DNA of 64,000 nt from Portulaca oleracea (Eukaryota; Streptophyta; Magnoliopsida; Caryophyllales; Portulacaceae). The stretch lies in the NCBI GenBank assembly GCA_029582165.1, contig CM055876.1:30635317-30699316 (forward strand), written 5' to 3'. Position numbers and translations under genes: made by a program. Shown here piece after piece: positions 56,505 through 64,000 of the stretch; positions within the stretch are counted from its first letter, which is position 1, and each line of letters begins with the position of its first letter. The notes under the pieces are model-generated. The model had not been told where the DNA came from and made no database searches. It worked only from the letters and a program-made list of their open reading frames with translations.

Positions 56505-57407
56505 TGTTCACCGAATTACTTCAAAAGAGGTTAGATCTGAAGAATAGAGGAGGTTAGGGCAAACCGTTCTTTCTCTAACACCCAACTCACAAGGGTTGGA
56601 GTTTTGGTTCTAGAGAGAGAAAAGTGGTGTTTGAAGTGATGAAGATGGTGGTAATAATGGTGAATGAAGGAGTTGAAAGCTTTTCGAGGGATTGGAATGA
56701 GTTTGGGGGTGATTGGAGAGTGGAGAAGGGTGGAATTAGGGTTTTGAAGAGATGGAGGTTGAGAATGTATGGAGGATTTGATGGGATTTGAGGGAGTTTG
56801 AGTGAATGAGGGAAGAGCTAGGGTTAGGGTTTGGGTGTAGAGAGAGAGAGGGGGTCACGGGAGTGAGAATGTAATTGTGAGAAATGAGTGAAAAGATGAG
56901 TGGAGAAGGCTTAAAAATCCCGAAAAGCAGGTCGTCACGGGCGCTACCTCTGGTTGTCACGCCCGTGACCTCCTGGAAATCAGAAAATTGCTACGACGAG
57001 GTCACGGGAGCTACCTCTGGTTGTCACGCCCGTGACTCGATTCGGCAAAGTTGCAATTTTTTTTCTCAAAGCTGGTCACGGGCGCTACCGTTGTGGGTCA
57101 CGCCCGTGACCTCCTGGAAACATCGACTCACAATCTTCTAACTTCCAACCACCTTCCTAACTCCTCTATATTCAAACACACTCTACATGACCCCAAATGA
57201 CCTCCTTTCACCTAGAATTATGCACAAAAGAATTAAGACTTCACACCCCCCGCCCTCGTTTTTTTTTTTTTTGAAAGAATAACTAGAACTAGTACCCCGA
57301 AAAAAAAGAAACAAAATGATAAAATAAAGAGAAAGAAGAAGAAAAACAAGGGTTGCCTCCCTATAAGCGCTTGTTTTAGGTCCCGAGCCTGACCATGTTA
57401 AACTTGC
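56505..57407 (-). other. Athila spacer between pol and the third ORF
   Basis: No coding region is supported. Holds three GC-rich palindromes of the LTR type (56935-56970, 56998-57033, 57072-57110). A T-run and C-rich tract lie near 57247-57272. Confidence 0.65.
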
Positions 57408-60400
57408 TCAATCGTCACTTGAAATGTCGGGAAGGATGCAAGTCTTTGTAGCCTCAATGACTTGTCCCGCAATGTATGGCTTGAGCCTTGACCCATTAAC
57501 TTTGAACGTTTCCTCGTCATCTTTGCCGATTTCCACTACACCAAAAGGATGGACTTTGATCACTTTGAAGGGGCCCGACCACCGAGAGCGGAGCTTTCCG
57601 GAGAAGATCTTCATAAAAGTACTAACTCTCCTTCATGAAACTCCCTCTTGCGGGTGTTCTTGTCATGCCAAGCCTTCATCTTCTCCTTGTAGAGTCGGTT
57701 ATTCTCGTAGGCATCCCTTCGAATCTCCTCAAGCTCATCAAGTTGGAATAACCTTCTTTCACCGGCGGCCTTCATATCAAAGTTAAGACGCTTCACCGCC
57801 CAATATGTCTTATATTCAAGCTCCACCGGGAAGTGATAAGGCTTTCCATACACTAAGCGATATGGGGTGGTGTCGATGGGGGTCTTGAAGGCCGTCCTAT
57901 AAGCCCATAGAGCATCCTCGAGTTTATCCGACCAATCTTTTCTCGAACTAGCGACCGTCTTCTCTAGAATTTGTTTGATTTCTCGATTTGAAACTTCTAC
58001 TTGGCCGCTAGTTTGGGGATGGTAAGCCAAACTTCTCTTGTGAGAGACACCGTACTTGGCTAGGAGAGTTCCAAACTTCTTCTCAATGAAATGAGGCCCG
58101 TTATCGCTTATAACCACTCGAGGAACTCCAAACGAGGAAAAATGACTTTCTTGAACAGCTTCGATACGACTCGAGCATCACAACCAATGCTTGCTACCGC
58201 TTCTACCCACTTTGATACATAATCAACAGCCACCAAAATGTATCTATTTCCCCTAGAGGATGGGAAAGGTCCCATGAAATCAATGCCCCAAACATCGAAA
58301 ACTTCCACTTCCAGAATATAATTAAGGGGCATCTCATTCCTCCTAGAAATGTTTTCAGCTCTTTGGCACTTGTCACATGACTTGACATAAGCATTAACAT
58401 CCTTGAAGAGTGTTGGCCAATAATAACCTGCTTGAAGTACTTTAGCCGCTGTTTTGGAAGGACCTTCGTGCCCTCCACAAGGTAAGTCGTGGCAATGTGC
58501 AATGATTGAGGTAGCTTCATCTTGATGAACACATCTCCGGTATATGCCGTCGTTGCACAACTTGAAGAGGTAAGGGTCATCCCAATAGTAAGATTTCACC
58601 TCGTGGAGAAACTTTTGCTTTTGATGGTAAGGAAGAGCCGGAGCTAGGACTCCCCCTACCAAGAAGTTCACAATGTCTGCATACCACGGTAGTTCTTCAT
58701 TCGACATAGCCATCAAGCGTTCGTCCGGAAACGAGTCATCGATCGGGGGACCCTTGTGCTCGACCACAATCCTTGAAAGGTGATCCGCCACCACATTGTG
58801 CATCCCGGCCTTGTCCCTTATCTCGATGTCAAACTCCTGAAGGAGAAGAACCCATCGAATTAGACGTGGTTTTGCATCCTTCTTCTCCAATAGGTATTTG
58901 AGGGCCGAGTGGTCGGTGAACACCACCACCTTGGAACATAATAAGTATTGCCGGAACTTCTCAATAGCAAAGACCACCGCTAAAAGCTCCTTCTCGGTTG
59001 TGGAGTAGTTCCGCTGGGCATTGTCGAGGGTCCTACTAGCATAGTGGATCACGTATGGCAATCTGTCCTTCCTTTGACCCAATACCGCCCCGACGGCAAA
59101 ATCACTTGCATCGTACATAATCTCGAACGGGACACTCCAATCGGGCGGTTGAATGATAGGTGCCGTGACGAGTGTCTGCTTGATCTTCTGAAACGCCTCG
59201 AGACACTCGTTAGAGAACAAAAAGGGGGTATCTTTGGCGAGGAGCTCAGTCAAAGGCCTCGCTACCTTCGAGAAGTCCTTGATGAAGCGGCGGTAAAAAC
59301 CCGCGTGTCCAAGGAAGCTTGTCACCCCTTTTACAGAAGACGGGGGCGGTAGTTTCTCGATGACCTCGATCTTTGCCCGATCGACCTCAATACCCCGTTC
59401 TGACACTACATGGCCAAGAACTACCCCTTCTTGGACCATGAAGTGACATTTCTCGATTGAGAACAAGATCGAATTCTTCGCGCCGATAACACCGTCTCGA
59501 GGTTTTTCAAACAGTCCTCAAAGGTGTTACCATAGACGGAGAAGTCGTCCATGAAAACCTCCATGATACTCTCGATGCAATCAGAGAAAATGGCCATCAT
59601 ACAGCGCTGGAAAGTGGCCGGGGCATTACATAGCCCAAACGGCATCCTTCGATAAGCGAAGGTACCATATGGGCACGTAAAGGTAGTCTTCTCCTGATCA
59701 TTTGGATGGATCGGGATCTGGAAAAACCCGGAAAACCCATCCAAATAGCAGAAGTAAGAGTGCCTCGCCAGTCTTTCTAGCATCTGATCGATGAAGGGCA
59801 AGGGGAAGTGATCTTTTCTAGTGGCGTGGTTCAATTTCCTATAGTCTATGCACATTCTCCAACCCGTGACCGTCCTAGTGGAAACTAGCTCATTTTTTTC
59901 ATTTTTTACCACCGTCATCCCGCCTTTCTTGGGCACTACCTGAACGGGGCTCACCCACTCATTGTTTGCAATGGGGTAGATGATTCCCGCCTCAAGCAAC
60001 TTCATTACTTCCTTTTTAACGACCAATTGTATATTAGGGTTAAGCCGCCTTTGCGGTTGCCTAGAGGGTCTATGGTAGGTCTCAAGGTCGATGCTATGCA
60101 TACAAAAAGAGGGACTCACTCCCTTGAGATCGTCGATGCTATATCCAATGGCACCGATGTGCTTGCGAAGCACATTGAGAAGACTTTGAAGCTGAGTGCC
60201 ATTTAGATTAGCATTAACAATCACAGGAAAAGACTCAGAGGGACCGAGGAATTCATACCTTAAAGATGGTGGCAAGGGCTTCAATTCAATATCCGGCATC
60301 TTTCTCCCCATGATCCCCTTTGGCTCGGGTTCCTCAACATTTGCTATGAATTCACTTCCCAAGGATGGCCCATAGAAATCAGAAGCTTCATCGAGAATAG

Positions 60401-62881
60401 ACACATAGTATGCAACTTCCCCCTCCAAAGTCTCCCGTTCGAAAGCCTCTAGCAACGCATCCTCCAAAGGATCATCCAAGGCCATAAAGGAGCCGAGATT
60501 TTTATCAACCAATTCTTCAATGATATCGACTTGATAACATGACTCCTCAATCGATGGAGCGGCGATAGAAGCTTGAAGGTTGAATTCTATCTTCTCATCT
60601 CCGATGTGGAGAGAAAGCTTGCCGTTCTTCACATCGATCATAGCTCCGGCGGTTGCCAAGAAGGGACGACCCAAAATAATTGGTATTTGTGCATCTTCGG
60701 CCATATCCAAAACGATGAAGTCACATGGAATATAGAATTTTCCCACTTGCACCGGGACATCTTCAAGGACTCCTACCGGGCGCCGAATAGACCGATCGGC
60801 CATTTGGAGGGAAATAGTAGTGGGGACGAGATCGTGACATTTCAATCTTTTGCAAATCGAGTGTGGCATCACACTCACGCTAGCACCGAGGTCACAAAGG
60901 GCTTTGCTAATCACCACATCCCCTATGGAGCAAGGGATGGAGAAACTTCCGGGATCCGAAAGTTTGGGCGGGTGCTTGTTGTCGATGATTGCACTACACT
61001 CTTGAGTCAAAGAGACCACCGCATTCTCCCGATCCTCCTCTTGTTGGTGAGAAGCTCCTTGATGAATTTAGTATAGGACGGCATATTCGTAATCGCCTCC
61101 AGAAATGGAATGTTGATGTGGAGAGTTTTGAGGATCTCCATGAACTTAGCGAACTTCGCATCTTCCTTCACTTTGGCGAAGCGTTGGGGAAAAGGGAGGG
61201 GCGGAACATATGGCTTAACTTGTTGGATGACCGGCTCCTCTTCCTTCTCAAACGCTTTCCCTTTCATTTGCAGCTCGTCTCCCTTGACCGTTTCCTCCAC
61301 TTTCTCACTTTTCTCCTCAATAATAACTCCCTCCTCCTCAACGGTTAAATCTTCTACCTCAGCTTCATTTCCAACTCCTTGATCAATCCTGGTTTTTGGG
61401 CCCTCAAGCTCCTTACCACTCCTCAAAGTGATGGCGTTAATATGCCCTTTCGGGTTTTGCTGAGGTTGGCTAGGTAGACCCTTGGAAGAAGAAGAATGAG
61501 ATTGGAAGTTGGAGACTTGTTGAGCAAGTTGAGCTAGTTGGGTTTCAAGCATCCTTTGGCTGGCATGAATAGCCTCATTTTGTTTCAACTGGGCAGCATT
61601 GAAGGCCTTTTGATTCTTGAGATATCTTTGCATAAAGTCCATCTCTTGGCTCATTTGTGGAGGGGGTTGATAGGATTGAGGAGCTTGATGGTAGGCTTGG
61701 TGTTGGTATTGAGGGTTTTGCTGATGGGGGCGGTTTTGGTTTTGGTGTGGATGTGTTTGGGATTGGTTAGGGTAAGAAAAACCCGGAGGGACATAAGATG
61801 GGTTTCCTTGAGGGCGTACGGGTTCATTGTTGCGGTAGGAGAGGTTGTTCCGGTAAAGAGCATTCGCCTGCTCATTGGATACCAACTCCGTTTGGCACTC
61901 GAAATTTGCATGCCCTCCCCCACATACCTCACAACGCAAAACCGAGGTGGATGAAGGTGAAGGAATGGAAGATTGAACCTCCATAATCGGCTTGAGCTGT
62001 TGGGTTGTCTTCATTTCGGCCATGTCCTGAGAAAGTTGTTGCATTGTCTTCTGCATATCCTTGATAAGATACCCCAAGTTCTCACCGTCACCGCAGCTTG
62101 TCACCTCCCTTGAATTCCTTCCCCAGTTGCAAGCATTTTCGGCCATTTGAGCCAAAAGAGCATCGGCTTGGACGGGTGTCTTGCTTAGAAAAAGGTCGCC
62201 CGAGGCGTTATCGATTGATTGCTTCGTATTCATCGAGAGACCCTCATAGAAGGTATGAAGAATAAGAGCGGCTGGAAGGTTATGGTGTGGGCATGCCCGT
62301 TGAAACCCCTTGTATCTCTCCCAAGCTTCGAATAAGGATTCACCCGGTTGTTGTCGAAAGTTCATGATCTCCGTTCGCAGGCGGGCCGTTTCCATGGGTG
62401 GGAAGAATCTTCTCAAGAACCCTTGACTTAGTGCATCCCATGTCCGAAAAGTGTTCGGATTACAGTTGTCAAGCCACCCCCGAGCCTTCCCGGCGAGAGA
62501 AAACGGGAAGAACTTAAGGTGGATGTATTCTTCCGGTACTCCGTGCATTCGAATCATCCCGCACCTCTCCAAGAAGTTGGAAATATGGTTAATGGGGTTT
62601 TCCGAGTCAAGCCCATGGAACTTGGATTGCTCAATAAGATGTAGGAAATTCGGCTTGACCTCGAAAACAGTCCCTTCGGGAAGGTCGGGTAGGACAATAG
62701 GAGAGCCTCCCGTACCCGTCAAAGGTGATGCAAATGACAGGAGGGTACGAGGTTCTGCCATAGCCTCTCGCTGTCGTCGTTCAAGAAGACGCCTACGGGC
62801 GTTCGCGGCGTTGTTGCGTCGTGCAGTCGCTTCGATTTCAGGATCAAAAGGTAAAAGAGGTCTTAGGTCTCTCCTACGCAT
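57408..62881 (-). pseudogene. Athila gag-pol, broken by four frameshifts
   Basis: Frames 62881-61007, 61019-59421, 59466-58108, 58117-57611 and 57614-57408 together give a whole gag-pol in order. Gag has a capsid-like core (FLERCGMIRM, GKARGWLDN, FRRFFPP) and a CEVCGGGHANFEC zinc knuckle. Protease has DLGASVSVMP. Reverse transcriptase has DGFSGFFQI and FMDD at the active site. RNase H has [12 protein letters not shown] and [11 protein letters not shown]. Integrase has [12 protein letters not shown] and CDKCQ, then the acidic residues in [16 protein letters not shown] and GQVEVSNRE. A C-terminal domain follows with KLRSRWSGPF. Each frame step is consistent with loss of one base, for example a G in a G-run near 61027. 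As written it cannot make a full polyprotein. Confidence 0.92.
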
Positions 62882-62998
62882 GCACTAAACAATAAAACGA
62901 CATAAAAAGCCCTAAAGACTCTAGACTCGACTCAGCAAGGTAAAAACCTCCTAAACTAAACATATTTAGAGTAAGTTAAGACTAGAAGAGGCGCTTGC

Positions 62999-63016
62999 TC
63001 CCCGGCAACGGCGCCA
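62999..63016 (-). promoter_or_regulatory. Athila primer-binding site (tRNA-Asp type)
   Basis: The minus strand reads TGGCGCCGTTGCCGGGGA, 3 nt from the 5' LTR edge. This is the primer site long known for Athila-like elements, matching the 3' part of tRNA-Asp. Confidence 0.85.
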
Positions 63017-63019
63017 TTT

Positions 63020-64000
63020 TGTTCAACTCGCAGTACAATGCGGGTTTTGTATCGTATCCACAGGGAACAAGGTCTTTTTGTCGAAACTTTCTTTACTAAG
63101 GCTTAGTTTAAGGTAACAAAAACAAAAATGAAGGGAAAAGGGGGCAAGGATAGATTATCGACAAAGACACGTAAAAGAGGCTGTGGGTCGGTTTTACCAC
63201 CTAATGGTTTCCTCAAACAAAGCAATTCCGGACAAGACACTAAGCCAAGCTAGAAGTTAGGATATTGCAAAAGTAGAGCCACTTCGGGGCCTCTCTCGAG
63301 GTATACCCGAATTTACCCCTCGTGGTTTGTCCAATAATTTCTTAAGGATGCACCTAGAGAGTTTGAAATGCAAATCTCCTTACCCGAACCCTTCCACTTT
63401 TCTCAAGTGGAATAGTTCAAGAATCCATTCGAATACCCCAAAGGACTACGTTTTGGTAGGTCTAGTGGGCTTTCGCCACACTAAATCCCGTAATCAAGGG
63501 AGTCATCGAATGAAAACTTCATAAACAAGGCCTAGTGTTCTATCTAGAACTAACTCTAAACAAGGGAACCCATTAAAGGCTAAACCTTCCCCTAAACCCA
63601 AAAGAGACTAGCCACTAATCATGATGATAAGCATTAAAACTAACAAGCCTAACATAGGAACCCTAAGCATGATATCTAGAAGAGGGAACACAACAAAATT
63701 AAACACAAACACTAGTTAAGACAATGATTAAGAGAGAGTAAATGAAGACTTACCCAAAATAAGATGATAATAATAAAAGGATGAAAGAACACCAAAACTT
63801 GAATAAATACTTCTTCACAATAAATACTTCTTCAAAATGTGATAATCCAAAACCAAGAAAGCTCAAAGAAAGACAAGTTTTTGTGATTAAAAGTGAGAAG
63901 ATCCCCTTAGGGAAGAGTGCTAAGCTCTCTTCAAAGCAAAGATGAACAGTGAGCGAAAAAAATTAGGTTTAGTTTTGGACCGAGCTTAAATACATTGGGA
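63020..64000 (-). repeat. Athila 5' LTR (partial, continues beyond the window)
   Basis: 981 bp are visible, collinear with 51505-52500. Differences are a few substitutions and a cluster of 1-3 bp indels near 63160-63215, plus a shortened C-run near 63954. Confidence 0.93.

Larger units (their letters stand above)
51505..64000 (-). mobile_element. Athila-type Ty3/gypsy retrotransposon (5' LTR runs off the window)
   Basis: In element order from the right: 5' LTR (63020 to beyond 64000), tRNA-Asp-type primer site (62999-63016), gag-pol (62881-57408), Athila ORF in the envelope position (56504-55028), about 2 kb non-coding, polypurine tract (53060-53048) and 3' LTR (53047-51505). LTR ends are TGTT...AACA. 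If the right LTR is as long as the left (1543 bp), the whole element is about 13.1 kb. The visible LTR parts are about 98-99 percent alike by eye apart from small indels, so insertion is recent. It lies in intron 2 of carbonic anhydrase copy C. The left target flank is ctcat; the right flank is outside the window. Confidence 0.93.

Overview
This window is nuclear DNA from a flowering plant, most likely a eudicot. It is AT-rich, has GT-AG introns, a nuclear-type tRNA-Ser gene, plant-type multi-copy mTERF genes, a plant alpha carbonic anhydrase, a plant 2-oxoglutarate dioxygenase and typical plant transposons. The species cannot be fixed from sequence alone. Host genes are few and most of the window is repeats.

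Layout. 1-4 kb: three short exons of an unidentified gene, with a small LTR element (1843-3526) carrying host gene fragments (one PPR-like) in the inferred intron. 4.2-10.2 kb: a TA microsatellite, one CACTA terminus and a decayed Ty1/copia element with one clean 3' LTR. 10.4-15.9 kb: a decayed CACTA/EnSpm transposon on the minus strand holding three long hairpins, a minisatellite, a second tandem array and palindromic subterminal repeats. 16-18 kb: two inverted-repeat elements. 18.2-20.4 kb: an intact mTERF gene followed by a carbonic anhydrase relic. 20.5-26.2 kb: MITEs, an LTR-like segment and a long-TIR element. 26.6-27.9 kb: a complete three-exon 2-ODD gene. 28.7 kb: tRNA-Ser(AGA) with an odd position 33. 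30.8-31.4 kb: a MULE-like element with 10-bp target duplication. 32.6-51.5 kb: two copies of a block made of LINE relic, mTERF gene, mTERF relic and alpha carbonic anhydrase. The first copy has a complete seven-exon carbonic anhydrase (38413-41615) but a shortened mTERF. The second has a full-length mTERF (47288-48430) but a carbonic anhydrase that lacks a recognisable exon 1 and is split in intron 2 by an Athila retrotransposon. 51.5-64 kb: that Athila element on the minus strand, about 12.5 kb of it inside the window.

How the parts relate. The mTERF genes are predicted organelle-targeted nucleic-acid-binding proteins that have multiplied here: six loci, of which two are full length. The carbonic anhydrase gene has travelled with them: three loci, one complete. 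The arrangement fits repeated segmental duplication followed by unequal decay. Transposons have reshaped the block: one carries a cellulose-synthase-like D fragment into the second copy, and Athila interrupts the second carbonic anhydrase. The least explained structure is the hairpin array at 12.1-14.0 kb, a plausible small-RNA source within a transposon, one hairpin of which appears to derive from a NO VEIN-like host gene.
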